Counted from the first letter of the stretch, positions 1 to 9,696 are shown. The stretch: DNA of 64,000 nt from Streptomyces sp. 549 (GCF_030124175.1 NZ_JASKMT010000006.1:186001-250000); one strand, 5' to 3'. Translations and numbers: made by a program. The notes: generated by a model not told the origin, from the letters alone.

Positions 1-360
1 TGCCGTTGGCGGATCCTGAAGGAGGCGCGCTCATCTGTCCGGTCCCGTATCTGGTCGGTCGAGGTGCTGTCGGGTCGCTCTTCGCGGGCTGCCGCCTCGA
101 AGGGCTGGGACCACATCTACCAGAGTCGGGGCACCGCCCGTGGCCGTCCGGCGAGGTGCCCCCACGTTCCGGCGAACCCGTGCCCGCTGGCGTGACCGCG
201 CCCCTCGCCGGACGGACGGACTCCCGTGGAGGCCGCCGGAATCTCCGCGGAAGAAATGTCGCGAAGTCGCGTAAGGATCCGCGGCCGGCGCGCTCTCTGT
301 CCGTGCAGGGCCGTGAAGACCACGGACCGAGAGCGCAGACGGACAAGAAAGGGGCCGGTC
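1..360. other. Left-edge region without a supported gene
   Basis: No gene in this stretch is well supported. On the minus strand a frame starting with ATG at 116 (Met-Trp-Ser-Gln-Pro-Phe) stays open to the left edge with fairly GC-rich third positions, so the 5' end of a leftward gene could lie here. It has no convincing ribosome binding site and is too short to identify. The 3' part (about 200-360) is the upstream region of the ssgG-like gene. Confidence 0.35.
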
Positions 361-837
361 GTGACGCACACCGCTGTGGAGAGGGAACTGGAACTGAGGC
401 TGGTGCTGTCGCCGGAGCGGAGGATCGCCGTGCCGGCCCGGCTGAGCTACCGCAGCGACGACCCCTACGCCGTGCACATCGCCTTCCACATCGGTTCGCC
501 GAGCCCGGTGCACTGGACGTTCTCCCGGGACCTGCTGGTGGAGGGCGTGTTCCGGCCGAGCGGCCACGGCGACGTGCGGGTGTGGCCGACGAAGGTCGAC
601 GACCGCACCGTGGTGTGCGTGGCCCTCAGCTCGCCGGACGGCGACGCGCTGCTCCAGGCGCCGGTGGCGCCCGTGTCGGCATGGCTGGAGCGCACGCTGC
701 GGGTGGTGGCGCCGGGCACGGAGGGAGCGCAGTTGGGCATCGACAAGGCGATCGGCGCGCTGCTGGCGCCGGCGGGTGGTGACGACGCGCGGTTCGGCGG
801 ACGCACCGAGGAGGGCGGCGGCGACCAGGGTGCCTGA
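361..837 (+). CDS. ssgG: SsgA-like sporulation/cell-division protein (SsgG-like)
   Basis: This 158-residue protein belongs to the SsgA-like family (SALPs), found only in morphologically complex actinomycetes, whose members steer septum placement and peptidoglycan turnover during sporulation. The family pattern is clear: the DPYAVHIAFH core near residue 35, the W-x-FSRDLL segment near residue 57, GDVRVWP near residue 77 and the ALSSPDGDALL stretch near residue 98. I place the start at GTG 361, after a GAAAGG-like ribosome binding site; upstream in-frame ATGs would add an arginine-rich tail unlike the family. The ssgG assignment rests on position next to an FAD-linked oxidase in the hpd-murA region of Streptomyces; family membership is firmer than the paralogue name. 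Confidence 0.8.
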   Translation: MTHTAVERELELRLVLSPERRIAVPARLSYRSDDPYAVHIAFHIGSPSPVHWTFSRDLLVEGVFRPSGHGDVRVWPTKVDDRTVVCVALSSPDGDALLQAPVAPVSAWLERTLRVVAPGTEGAQLGIDKAIGALLAPAGGDDARFGGRTEEGGGDQGA

Positions 838-920
838 GTGCACGGGCGGGCGGGTGGCCGGGCGGACCGAGAAGGCAGTCAGCGGGCGGAGGGAACTCCG
901 GACTGCCGGCGTCCGCCCAC

Positions 921-989
921 CGTCACGTCGTCACGTCGTCACGTCGTCACGTCGTCACGTCGTCACGTCGTCACGTCGTCACGTCGTCA
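921..989. repeat. Tandem 8-bp repeat, about 8.6 copies
   Basis: The octamer CGTCACGT repeats head to tail eight times from 921 to 984 with a partial ninth copy. It ends exactly on the stop codon (987-989, read on the minus strand) of the FAD-linked oxidase and lies in the convergent space after the ssgG-like gene. The array has no spacers, so it is a microsatellite-like tract and not a CRISPR array. Confidence 0.95.
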
Positions 990-2354
990 GAACAGTTTGC
1001 CCGGGTTCAGAAGGCCCAGCGGGTCGAACACCTGCTTGACGCCGCGTTGCAACTCCACTCCCACGGGCCCCAGTTCCCGGGCGAGCCAGTCCTTCTTCAG
1101 CAGGCCGACGCCGTGTTCGCCGGTGATCGTGCCGCCCAGCTCCAGCCCGAGGGCCATGATCTCGTCGAACGAGATCCGGGCGCGGGCGGCCTCGTCGGGG
1201 TCGGCGGCGTCGAAGCACACCGTCGGGTGGGTGTTGCCGTCGCCGGCGTGCGCGCAGACGCCGATGGTCAGCCGGTGCCGGGCGGCGATGGCGGCGACGC
1301 CGTCGAGCATCTCGGCCAACCGGGAACGCGGCACGCACACGTCGTCGATCATCGTGGTGCCCTTGACCGCTTCCAGGGCGACCAGCGCGGAACGCCGTGC
1401 GGCGAGCAGCAGGTCGGACTCGGCGGCGTCCTCGGCCGGCACCACCTGGACGGCTCCGGCGGCCTCGCACAGCGCACCGACGGCCGCCAGGTCTGCGGCC
1501 GGGTCGGCGGTGTCGAAGGCGGCGAGCAGCAGCGCCTCGGTGGTCTCGGGCAGTCCCATGCGGGTGAGCCGGTTGACGGCCCGCAACGTGGTGCGGTCCA
1601 TGAGTTCCAGCAGCGAGGGGGTGTGGCCGCCCTCCATGATGCGGCAGACCGCGTCGCCGGCGGCCTTGGCGGAGGGGAACTCGGCGGCGAGCGCGAGCTG
1701 TTGCGGCGGCCGGGGGCGCAGGGCCAGCACGGCGCGCACGACGACGCCCAGGCTGCCCTCGGAGCCGACGAACAGACGGGTCAGGTCGTATCCGGCGACG
1801 CCTTTCGCGGTGCGGCGCCCGGTGGTCAGCAGCCGCCCGTCGGCGAGCACCACGTCCAGGCCGAGCACGTACTCGGCGGTGACTCCGTACTTGACGCAGC
1901 ACAGCCCGCCGGAGGCGGTGCCGATGTTGCCGCCGATCGTGCACTCCTCCCAGCTGGAGGGGTCGGGCGGGTAGGACAGGCCGACCTCGGCCACGGCCCG
2001 GGACAGCGCGGCGTTGACCACTCCCGGTTCGACGACGGCGATCCGGTCGACGGCGTTGACCTCCAGGATGCGGTCCATGCGCAGCAGCGACAGCACGATG
2101 CAGCCGTCGGTGGCGTTGGCGGCGCCGGACAGGCCGGTGCGGGCGCCCTGGGGGACGACGGGGGTGCGGGTCGCGGTGGCCGTCCGCATGACGTGCTGCA
2201 CCTCTTCGACGGTGCGCGGCAGGACCACCGCCACGGGGGTTCCGGCCTCGCAGAAGCCGGCCATGTCGTGGGTGTAGGCGGCCATGACGTCGGGGTCGGT
2301 GAGGACCGCGTCGGCCGGTAGCCCGTCCTTGAGCTGTGCGATCGTTGCGCCCAT
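987..2354 (-). CDS. FAD-linked oxidase, GlcD / D-2-hydroxyacid dehydrogenase type
   Basis: This 455-residue protein is a PCMH-type flavoprotein of the GlcD/D-lactate dehydrogenase family, which oxidises 2-hydroxyacids such as glycolate or D-lactate to 2-oxoacids. The N-terminal half shows the FAD-binding pattern PQGARTGLSGAA near residue 55, then SWEECTIGGNIGTASGG near 125 and DLTRLFVGSEGSLGVV near 175. The C-terminal FAD-oxidase domain carries the HAGDGNTHP signature near residue 370. The start is ATG 2354, preceded by GGGGAG at a normal distance. A longer frame to 2567 is open but would add an unrelated basic segment. The gene ends against the octamer repeat. The exact substrate cannot be told from sequence. 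Confidence 0.85.
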   Translation of the reverse strand: MGATIAQLKDGLPADAVLTDPDVMAAYTHDMAGFCEAGTPVAVVLPRTVEEVQHVMRTATATRTPVVPQGARTGLSGAANATDGCIVLSLLRMDRILEVNAVDRIAVVEPGVVNAALSRAVAEVGLSYPPDPSSWEECTIGGNIGTASGGLCCVKYGVTAEYVLGLDVVLADGRLLTTGRRTAKGVAGYDLTRLFVGSEGSLGVVVRAVLALRPRPPQQLALAAEFPSAKAAGDAVCRIMEGGHTPSLLELMDRTTLRAVNRLTRMGLPETTEALLLAAFDTADPAADLAAVGALCEAAGAVQVVPAEDAAESDLLLAARRSALVALEAVKGTTMIDDVCVPRSRLAEMLDGVAAIAARHRLTIGVCAHAGDGNTHPTVCFDAADPDEAARARISFDEIMALGLELGGTITGEHGVGLLKKDWLARELGPVGVELQRGVKQVFDPLGLLNPGKLF

Positions 2355-2568
2355 CTCCCCACCCTGGCACCCGCCGCCGGGCCGGACAACAGTGCGCGCC
2401 GGGGGTGCGACCGCCGGGGCGGCCCGCCGCCCTGCCCGGTGCACGGGCGGTTGCAGGGAGCAGGTGGCGCCGCCCCGGGGCGCAGGGCGGTGGCGCCATG
2501 TCGGAAGGGATGGCGCCACCGGGCGACGAAGGCAGCACGGGGGCCTGCCCTCGAACCCTGCGACCACG

Positions 2569-2594
2569 AACCTACCCTAACGAGAGGGTAGGTT
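2569..2594. promoter_or_regulatory. Perfect 10-bp palindrome between divergent genes
   Basis: AACCTACCCT and AGGGTAGGTT form perfect inverted arms separated by six bases. The site lies in the 355-bp space between the leftward FAD-linked oxidase (start 2354) and the rightward zinc-ribbon protein (start 2710). Since both genes point away from it, an operator is more likely than a terminator. The cognate regulator is unknown. Confidence 0.5.
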
Positions 2595-2598
2595 TGTA

Positions 2599-2615
2599 GT
2601 GCACCACAGGTGCAC
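2599..2615. promoter_or_regulatory. Second palindrome next to the first
   Basis: GTGCAC, five bases, GTGCAC. Each half is itself self-complementary. It sits four bases right of the 10-bp palindrome and about 95 bp upstream of the zinc-ribbon gene. It may be part of a compound operator or may be chance in GC-rich DNA. The rest of the 2355-2709 gap shows nothing I can name. Confidence 0.3.
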
Positions 2616-2709
2616 GTCGCTGCCGCATCCCGATCCGGTCTCGCCCCGACTCCGGACCGGACCGCGGCAGTTGCGGCGACCGCCCCGAGGACCGACGTCA
2701 GGAGAACCC

Positions 2710-3600
2710 GTGGCATCCTCCCCCGTGGAGTGTTCCTCCTGCGGCGAGACCGACGACCTGCGGGGCGCGCCGGAGGCCGGCGACATCCGGATCACCTGCG
2801 GCAGTTGCGGTGCGCACTGGCTGCGCGGCGGTCCGCGCTGCGCGACCTGCGGCGGCGGCGATCTCGTCGAGCGCCCGCAGGCGATGACACGTCATTCCCG
2901 GGGCACCCAGCTGTCCATCATCGGCTGGCAGCAGGTACCGCTGTGCCGGGTCTGCGACGCCGCGGCGCTGCGGACGTCCATCGCCGACAACGTGCCGCTC
3001 CCCCACACCTATGTGGCGGCCGCCCTGCGGGACGCGTCACCGGACACCCGGCCGCCCGCGACCGGCCCGGCCCGCCCGGCGGACGCACCGGCCCGGCCCG
3101 GCCCCCGCACCCGGTCCGCCCCGGCCGAGCCGCAGCCCGCCCCGCCCTCGAAGACGCCGAAGACCCCGCAGGCCGCGCAGGCCGCGCAGGCCGCGCAACC
3201 CCCGGCGGCGGGCGCGACCGGGGCGACCCGGCCGACGGGCGGCGGGGCGACTCGGCAGCCCGGCGGTCCACCCGCGCGCAGGCCGGGGACCAGGCCGCCC
3301 GCCGGTGCGGTGCCGACCGTCCGGCAGGCGATCCAGGCGTTCCTGACCGAGTCGTCGGGGGATGTCGACCACACCGCGCTGCTCCTGCTCGGCACGCACC
3401 TGGGGTCGGCCAGCCGGCTGTCGGTACTGGAGGAGCGGCAGGCCGCCGCCGACCTCGCCACCTGGGCTGCCGACCGCTGGCCCGACCGGCAGGCCGCCGC
3501 CCGCAGCCGCGCCCTCGACACCCTGTGCCGCGCGGTGGACTTCTGGGGTGCCCGGGGCTGGCTGGCCTCCGACCCGGCCGCGCACCTGCGTCCGGACTGA
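2710..3600 (+). CDS. Zinc-ribbon protein with Pro/Ala linker and C-terminal helical domain
   Basis: I do not recognise a named family for this 296-residue protein. The N-terminus has three C-x-x-C pairs (CSSC near residue 7, CGSC near 30, CATC near 44), consistent with one or two zinc ribbons. Residues about 105-195 are a Pro/Ala/Gly-rich linker with an AAQAAQAAQ run. The last ~95 residues are a compact helical domain (TVRQAIQAFLTE to HLRPD) that loosely recalls SAM-like core-binding folds, which is a guess only. The start is GTG 2710, after GGAG at good spacing. Zinc ribbon plus helical domain suggests nucleic-acid or protein binding in the cytoplasm. Confidence 0.7.
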   Translation: MASSPVECSSCGETDDLRGAPEAGDIRITCGSCGAHWLRGGPRCATCGGGDLVERPQAMTRHSRGTQLSIIGWQQVPLCRVCDAAALRTSIADNVPLPHTYVAAALRDASPDTRPPATGPARPADAPARPGPRTRSAPAEPQPAPPSKTPKTPQAAQAAQAAQPPAAGATGATRPTGGGATRQPGGPPARRPGTRPPAGAVPTVRQAIQAFLTESSGDVDHTALLLLGTHLGSASRLSVLEERQAAADLATWAADRWPDRQAAARSRALDTLCRAVDFWGARGWLASDPAAHLRPD

Positions 3601-3667
3601 GGCAGGGGGCAGGACGCCCCCTGCACACAGGGAGACGCGGGGCGGAGAGTTGCGCGGGTGCGGCGTC

Positions 3668-4066
3668 TCAGCCTGCGGCGTCCAGGCGCTTCCGCAGCGT
3701 GCGGGCGAAGTCCTCCGCCGCTGCCAGCGAGGCCCGCAGGGAGGCGCATCGCGCCTCGGCCACCTCCCGGTACGCGTCGAGCCGCTGCCGCAGCCGCTCC
3801 CGCTCTGCCGGGTCGTCCCCGTCCGACGCCTGCAGTGCGTCGGCGACCTCCAGCAGGTCCCGCATCTCGTCCAGGGAGAGGTCCAGCGGCTTCATCTGGC
3901 GCACGACCCGGAGGCGTTCGATGTCGGCCTCGTCGTAGAGCCGGAAACCTCCCTTGCTGCGGGCGCTCGGAGTGACGAGGCCGACGTCCTCGTAGTGGCG
4001 GATGGTGCGCAGCGACAGGCCGGTACGCTCGGCCACCTCGCCGATCTGCATCTGGCGTTCCGCCAT
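3668..4066 (-). CDS. MerR-family transcriptional regulator
   Basis: This 132-residue regulator has the MerR winged helix at its N-terminus: IGEVAERTGLSLRTIRHYED near residue 8, then GFRLYDEADIERL. A dimerisation coiled coil follows. The short C-terminus has no cysteine pattern for metals, so the signal is not obvious. The start is ATG 4066, preceded by GGAGAG. It is divergent from the SulP transporter, and a dyad resembling MerR operators lies just upstream of the transporter's transcript, so it probably controls that gene and perhaps itself. Confidence 0.85.
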   Translation of the reverse strand: MAERQMQIGEVAERTGLSLRTIRHYEDVGLVTPSARSKGGFRLYDEADIERLRVVRQMKPLDLSLDEMRDLLEVADALQASDGDDPAERERLRQRLDAYREVAEARCASLRASLAAAEDFARTLRKRLDAAG

Positions 4067-4206
4067 CCCGGTCGCTCTCCTCGGTCGTGTGGTGGGTGGG
4101 TCCACCCGGCGGGGACGCCTGCGAGTCCGAACAGCGGTCCAGTACGTGACGTTAATCACCAGGCCACGGCGTTCCTTTACCTGGTATTCACCGTTCCGAC
4201 CGCGCA

Positions 4207-4231
4207 TTCGACCCTCACGTCAGGGTAGAGT
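4207..4231 (+). promoter_or_regulatory. Candidate MerR-type promoter/operator
   Basis: ACCCT (4211-4215), six bases, AGGGT (4222-4226) is a dyad in the 406-bp space between the MerR gene and the SulP gene. A TTCGAC element at 4207-4212 could be a -35 hexamer, with AT-richer sequence after the dyad. MerR proteins act on dyads lying between -35 and -10. Beyond this, 4067-4472 contains no gene that I can support. Confidence 0.35.
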
Positions 4232-4472
4232 TTTACGTGGCTCACCGCGCTGTACACGCAGCCGCGTGGGCCGCCGCAGCGCGGACCGTGCAACCGGTCC
4301 CGGCGGCACCCACAGCCTTCCGGGCAATGATGCCCGACCGGCAGCCGAGACGCTGCCCCCGCCCCGGCGGGCCGCCATCGAGAGTGCGCCCGCTCCTTCG
4401 GTTCCACCACCGTGTGGGCCGTGCCCCGAAGTGCGTGCAGCGGTGTCTGTGCGCCTGAGCAGAAACGGTTGC

Positions 4473-5975
4473 ATGTCCTCCTCGCTGCCCGCGGCCTCCC
4501 GGCTGCGTCTGTCCCGGCCTGACTGGCTGGCGTCTCCGAAGGTGTTCCGTACCGAGGTCCTGGCCGGCCTGGTGGTCGCGCTGGCGTTGATCCCGGAGGC
4601 GATCTCGTTCTCCATCATCGCCGGTGTCGACCCGGCGGTGGGCCTGTTCGCCTCGTTCACGATGGCCGTGGTCATCTCCATCGTCGGTGGCCGCAAGGCC
4701 ATGATCTCCGCCGCGACCGGCGCGATGGCCCTGGTCATCGCGCCCCTGAACCACCAGTACGGGCTGGGCTACCTGATCGGCGCGGTCATCCTGGGCGGCC
4801 TGATGCAGATCGTCATGGGAGCCGTCGGCGTCGCCAAACTGATGCGGTTCGTACCCCGCTCGGTCATGGTCGGCTTCGTCAACGCCCTGGCCATCCTCAT
4901 CTTCATGGCCCAGATCCCCGAGATGCGCGACGTGCCGTGGGCGGTCTACCCGCTCGTCGTCGCCGGCCTCGCCCTGATGGTGTTCTTCCCGAAGATCACC
5001 ACCGTGGTCCCCGCACCCCTGGTCTCCATCGTCACCCTCACCGTCATCACCGTGGCCGCCGGCATCGCCGTGCCCAACGTCGGCGACAAGGGTGAGCTGC
5101 CCTCCTCGCTGCCCATCCCCGGCCTGCCCGACATGCCCCTGACCCTGGACGCGCTCACCACCATCGCCCCCTACGCGTTCGCCTTCGCACTGGTCGGCCT
5201 GATGGAGTCGCTGATGACGGCGAAACTCGTCGACGACATCACCGACACCCACTCCAACAAGACCCGCGAGTCCATCGGCCAGGGCGTCGCCAACGTCATC
5301 ACCGGCTTCTTCGGCGGCATGGGCGGCTGCGCCATGATCGGCCAGACCATGATCAACGTGAAGACCTCCGGCGCCCGCACCCGCCTGTCCACCTTCCTCT
5401 CCGGCGTCTTCCTGATGATCCTGGTCGTCGTCTTCGGACCCGTCGTCTCCACCATCCCCATGGCCGCGCTCGTCGCGGTGATGATCCTGGTCGCGTTCGC
5501 CACCTTCGACTGGCACTCCGTCCACCCCAAGACCCTCAGGCGCATGCCGCTGGGCGAGACCGTGGTCATGACCGTCACCGTCGTCGTGGTCGTCGCCACC
5601 CACAACCTCGCCATCGGCGTCATCGTCGGCTGCATCACCGCCATGGTCATCTTCGCCAAGCGCGTCGCCCGCCTCGCCGAGGTCTCCGGTGTGGTCGACC
5701 CCGACGGCAACCAGGTCGTCTACGCCGTCACCGGGGAGTTGTTCTTCGCCTCCTCCAACGACCTCGTCTACCAGTTCAACTACCGCGACGACCCCGACGA
5801 CGTCGTCATCGACCTCACCGACGCCCACATCTGGGACGCCTCCTCCGTCGCCGCCCTCGACGCCATCGAGACCAAGTACGCCACCCGCGGCAAGAAGGTC
5901 ACCATCATCGGCCTCAACAAGGTCAGCGCCGAGATGCACGACAAACTCGCCGGACAACTCACCGCCGGACACTGA
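4473..5975 (+). CDS. SulP-family anion transporter with STAS domain
   Basis: This 500-residue integral membrane protein is of the SulP/SLC26 family, which moves sulfate, bicarbonate or other anions. The transporter core spans residues 20-400, with [20 protein letters not shown] near residue 38 (first helices), [15 protein letters not shown] and [15 protein letters not shown] near 290. A cytoplasmic STAS domain occupies about residues 410-500 ([20 protein letters not shown]), matching SulP architecture. ATG 4473 gives a normal N-terminus; longer in-frame upstream sequence looks non-coding. It is divergent from a MerR regulator. Substrate is undetermined, since no sulfate-assimilation or carbonic-anhydrase gene is adjacent. 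Confidence 0.85.
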   Translation: MSSSLPAASRLRLSRPDWLASPKVFRTEVLAGLVVALALIPEAISFSIIAGVDPAVGLFASFTMAVVISIVGGRKAMISAATGAMALVIAPLNHQYGLGYLIGAVILGGLMQIVMGAVGVAKLMRFVPRSVMVGFVNALAILIFMAQIPEMRDVPWAVYPLVVAGLALMVFFPKITTVVPAPLVSIVTLTVITVAAGIAVPNVGDKGELPSSLPIPGLPDMPLTLDALTTIAPYAFAFALVGLMESLMTAKLVDDITDTHSNKTRESIGQGVANVITGFFGGMGGCAMIGQTMINVKTSGARTRLSTFLSGVFLMILVVVFGPVVSTIPMAALVAVMILVAFATFDWHSVHPKTLRRMPLGETVVMTVTVVVVVATHNLAIGVIVGCITAMVIFAKRVARLAEVSGVVDPDGNQVVYAVTGELFFASSNDLVYQFNYRDDPDDVVIDLTDAHIWDASSVAALDAIETKYATRGKKVTIIGLNKVSAEMHDKLAGQLTAGH

Positions 5976-5983
5976 ACCGGCCG

Positions 5984-6018
5984 ACCGCCGGCGCCCGCCC
6001 CTCGCGGGTCCCGGCGGT
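5984..6018 (+). terminator. Hairpin after the SulP gene
   Basis: ACCGCCGG at 5984-5991 pairs with CCGGCGGT at 6011-6018, with further pairing inside, nine bases after the SulP stop codon. There is no T-run, as is common in Streptomyces. Confidence 0.6.
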
Positions 6019-6081
6019 CTTCCCGACCCGCGGTCGGACGGGTCATTCTGCCCTGACGGACCCGTCCGGCCGCGTCGCACC

Positions 6082-6095
6082 AGGAGGCACCGCTG
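6082..6095 (+). promoter_or_regulatory. Ribosome binding site that points to a CTG start
   Basis: A perfect AGGAGG (6082-6087) sits five bases before CTG 6093. The frame is open only from the stop codon at 6054, and no ATG, GTG or TTG lies in frame until ATG 6264. This site therefore decides the start of the MFS transporter. Confidence 0.65.
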
Positions 6096-7391
6096 AGTAC
6101 GCAGGCAGACCCCGCCGCACGGGCCGCGAAGGCCCGGCAGAGCGGAGAACCGCCCGCCGCCGGCGGGCGGTTCTCCGGGTGGCGGATCGTCGGCCTGAGC
6201 GCTGCGGCACTGGCCCTGACCGCACCGGGTCAGACCGCGGGCATCTCCGTCTTCGTCGACCCGATGATCGCCGACCTCGGGATCAGCCGCACGGCCGTCT
6301 CCACCGCCTACCTCACCGGCACGCTGGTGGGCGCGTGCGCGATGCCGTCGATCGGCCGCTGCGTGGACCGGTACGGCCCCCGCGCGGTGATGGCCGTGGT
6401 CGGCGCGGTCTTCGGCGCCGTCCTGCTGGCGCTGTCCTTCACCTCCGGCATCGTCGGCCTGACCGCCGGCTTCGCGGGCGTCCGCATGGCCGGCCAGGGC
6501 GCCCTCACGCTGGTGGCCACCACCACGGTCGCCTACTGGTTCGACCGGCGACGCGGGCTCGCCCTGGGCCTCACCAGCGCCGTCGGCGCCGCCGGCATCT
6601 CGCTGGCCCCCCTGCTGATCGAGGTGCTGATCGCCGACGTCGGCTGGCGCCGGGCCTGGGCCGTCGAGGGTGTGCTGATCTGGGCCCTGGTGGTGCCCAT
6701 CGCCCTGCTGGGCATCCGCAACCGGCCCGCGGACATCGGCCAGCACGTGGACGGCGTGCCGCCCGCGCCCGGCGCGGAGGACCACACAGCCGCGGGCTGG
6801 CCGCTGCGGCAGGTGCTGCGCAGCGGCATGTTCTGGGCGGTCGCGGCGTGCCTGTCGGCCAGCAGCATGCTGGTGACGGGCCTCAACTTCCACCAGATCG
6901 CCCTGCTCGGCGAGCGCGGACTGAGCCCGGTCGCCGCCGCGGCCAACTTCCTCCCGCAGACCCTCGCCGCGCTGCTGGCCGGCTTCGCGGCCGGGGCGCT
7001 GCTCGACCGCGTCTCCCCCAAGGCGGTGCTGACGGCGGCCATGGCGGTGCTCGCCGCGGCTGTGCTGTGCGTGCGCTTCGTGGAGCCCGGCTGGACGGCG
7101 CTGGCCTTCGGGTTCCTGCTCGGCGGCTCCGGCGGAGTGCTGCGGTCGGTGGAGGCCGCCGCGTTCCCGCGGTACTTCGGGACCGCCCACCTCGGGGCGA
7201 TCCGCGGTTGCGCCCACACCATCACGGTGGGGGCCAGCGCGTTCGGGCCGCTTGCGGTGGCGATGGGCCGGGATCTCACCGGCAGCTACGCCCCGGCGAT
7301 GCTCGCGTTCGCCGTTCTGCCGGCGGTCGCGGCCGTCCTGGTGCTGTGCGCCCGCGAGCCCGCCGTCCGAAAGGTACGGGATCAGTCGTGA
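6093..7391 (+). CDS. MFS transporter, probable CTG start
   Basis: This 432-residue major facilitator belongs to the group resembling CynX and oxalate/formate antiporters. Twelve hydrophobic segments are visible, with the loop motif GRCVDRYGPR after helix 2. Starting at CTG 6093 provides the first transmembrane segment (WRIVGLSAAALALTAPG). Starting at the first conventional codon, ATG 6264, would delete it. The cytoplasmic N-terminus (residues 17-29) is encoded by a long perfect hairpin. The 3' end overlaps the convergent TSUP permease by 10 bp. Substrate unknown. Confidence 0.75.
   Translation: MSTQADPAARAAKARQSGEPPAAGGRFSGWRIVGLSAAALALTAPGQTAGISVFVDPMIADLGISRTAVSTAYLTGTLVGACAMPSIGRCVDRYGPRAVMAVVGAVFGAVLLALSFTSGIVGLTAGFAGVRMAGQGALTLVATTTVAYWFDRRRGLALGLTSAVGAAGISLAPLLIEVLIADVGWRRAWAVEGVLIWALVVPIALLGIRNRPADIGQHVDGVPPAPGAEDHTAAGWPLRQVLRSGMFWAVAACLSASSMLVTGLNFHQIALLGERGLSPVAAAANFLPQTLAALLAGFAAGALLDRVSPKAVLTAAMAVLAAAVLCVRFVEPGWTALAFGFLLGGSGGVLRSVEAAAFPRYFGTAHLGAIRGCAHTITVGASAFGPLAVAMGRDLTGSYAPAMLAFAVLPAVAAVLVLCAREPAVRKVRDQS
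6143..6177. repeat. 16-bp perfect inverted repeat inside the MFS 5' coding region
   Basis: CGGAGAACCGCCCGCC (6143-6158) is complementary to 6162-6177 with a three-base loop. It lies about 50 bp after the CTG start. It could be a leaderless remnant of a terminator, an attenuator, or a site that makes translation structure-dependent. Confidence 0.85.
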
Positions 7392-8224
7392 CGGGCGAGC
7401 TTCACCGCGGAGACGAGCAGGATCACGGCCAGCACGGGCATGAGCACCAGGTCAGGGAAGACTCCCAGGAGCAGCCCGCCCAGCACCGCACCGACGACTG
7501 AGCCCACTGCCATGAGCAGGGCGAAGCGGAGGTTCGCGCCGAGGACAGCGAAACTGCCGTCCCGGCTGTAGCGGGCGAACGCGACCAGCATCGTCGGCAA
7601 CGACACCAGCAGCGAGAGGCTTCCCGCGGTCTTGATGTCCTCGCCGAACAGCAGCACGATCGTCGGGATCAGCAGCTCGCCCCCGGCGACCCCCATGATC
7701 GCCGCCACCACCCCGATACCGAACCCGGCAGCGACCCCGCAGGGGACCTGGGCCCACAGCGGCAGGGTGAGCGCGTCCACGGCGGTGGTGTGCGTGACCA
7801 CCAAGGCCACTGCCATGAGCACCATCAGAGCCGCCAGCACCCTGCACAGGGTGGCGCTGCGCATGCGCACGGCCCAGGTGGCCCCGACCCAGGCCCCCAG
7901 CAGGCTGCCCGCCAGCAGGTTGACCGCGACGGGCCAGCGCGCGGCCAGGTCGGCGGCGGGGACCACTGCCAGCCGCGCGGGCAGCGCGACCAGAACGACG
8001 ACCAGGCTCATCGCCTTGTTCAGGATGACTGCCGAGAGCGCGGCGAACCCGAAGAGGCTGATCAGCAGCGGCAGGCGGAACTCCGCGCCGCCCAGCCCGA
8101 TCATCCCGCCCAGCACGCCGACCGCCGCTCCCGCGCCGAACACCTCGGGCATCGAACGGGTCGAACGGGTCGAGCGGGTCGGGACCAGGTTCCGGTCAGT
8201 GGCCATGACGCGCATTCTCGCCAC
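7382..8224 (-). CDS. TSUP (TauE/SafE) family membrane permease
   Basis: A 280-residue membrane protein of the sulfite exporter TauE/SafE family, which moves sulfur-containing organic anions or sulfite. The two homologous halves are visible: GGMIGLGGAEFRLPLLIS near residue 40 and IMGVAGGELLIPTIVLLFG near 175, each followed by several hydrophobic helices. The N-terminus carries an Arg-Ser-Thr repeat from three 9-bp units (8153-8179). Start options are GTG 8224 or ATG 8206, and neither has a strong ribosome binding site. It converges with and overlaps the MFS gene by 10 bp, so the pair may interfere at the 3' ends. Confidence 0.8.
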   Translation of the reverse strand: MARMRVMATDRNLVPTRSTRSTRSMPEVFGAGAAVGVLGGMIGLGGAEFRLPLLISLFGFAALSAVILNKAMSLVVVLVALPARLAVVPAADLAARWPVAVNLLAGSLLGAWVGATWAVRMRSATLCRVLAALMVLMAVALVVTHTTAVDALTLPLWAQVPCGVAAGFGIGVVAAIMGVAGGELLIPTIVLLFGEDIKTAGSLSLLVSLPTMLVAFARYSRDGSFAVLGANLRFALLMAVGSVVGAVLGGLLLGVFPDLVLMPVLAVILLVSAVKLARHD

Positions 8225-8417
8225 TCACCGCCCCGGCCTGCCATGGAACAGGCGCGGCTTCGGAGCATGGCACCGGGCAGGCGCTCGGGACTTGTCCGAA
8301 CCGCCGTGACGACACCGTCGACGCAACCCGGTCGGAGTCGCGCACACCGCACCCCCGGCGGGGGCGGACCACCGGGGGTGCGAGTCGGGTGGGGCGGCGG
8401 CGGGCCGCCCGGGCGGG

Positions 8418-9625
<1,208 letters not shown>

Positions 9626-9696
9626 AGTAGATGGCCGGTAGGAGCGGGCGATCTGCACAGGATGACCACCGGAACGACCATCGGGAGAGGGCACGC

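Noticed and set aside
921-989. CRISPR-like array
   Set aside because: The units are contiguous 8-mers with no spacers; it is a microsatellite.
4242-7217. 991-codon minus-strand open frame opposite sulP and the MFS gene
   Set aside because: His/Gln/Gly/Asp-rich translation typical of antisense frames in GC-rich DNA; the plus-strand genes have clear families.
6264-7391. MFS gene starting at the conventional ATG 6264
   Set aside because: This would delete the first transmembrane helix and leaves the perfect AGGAGG at 6082 unexplained.
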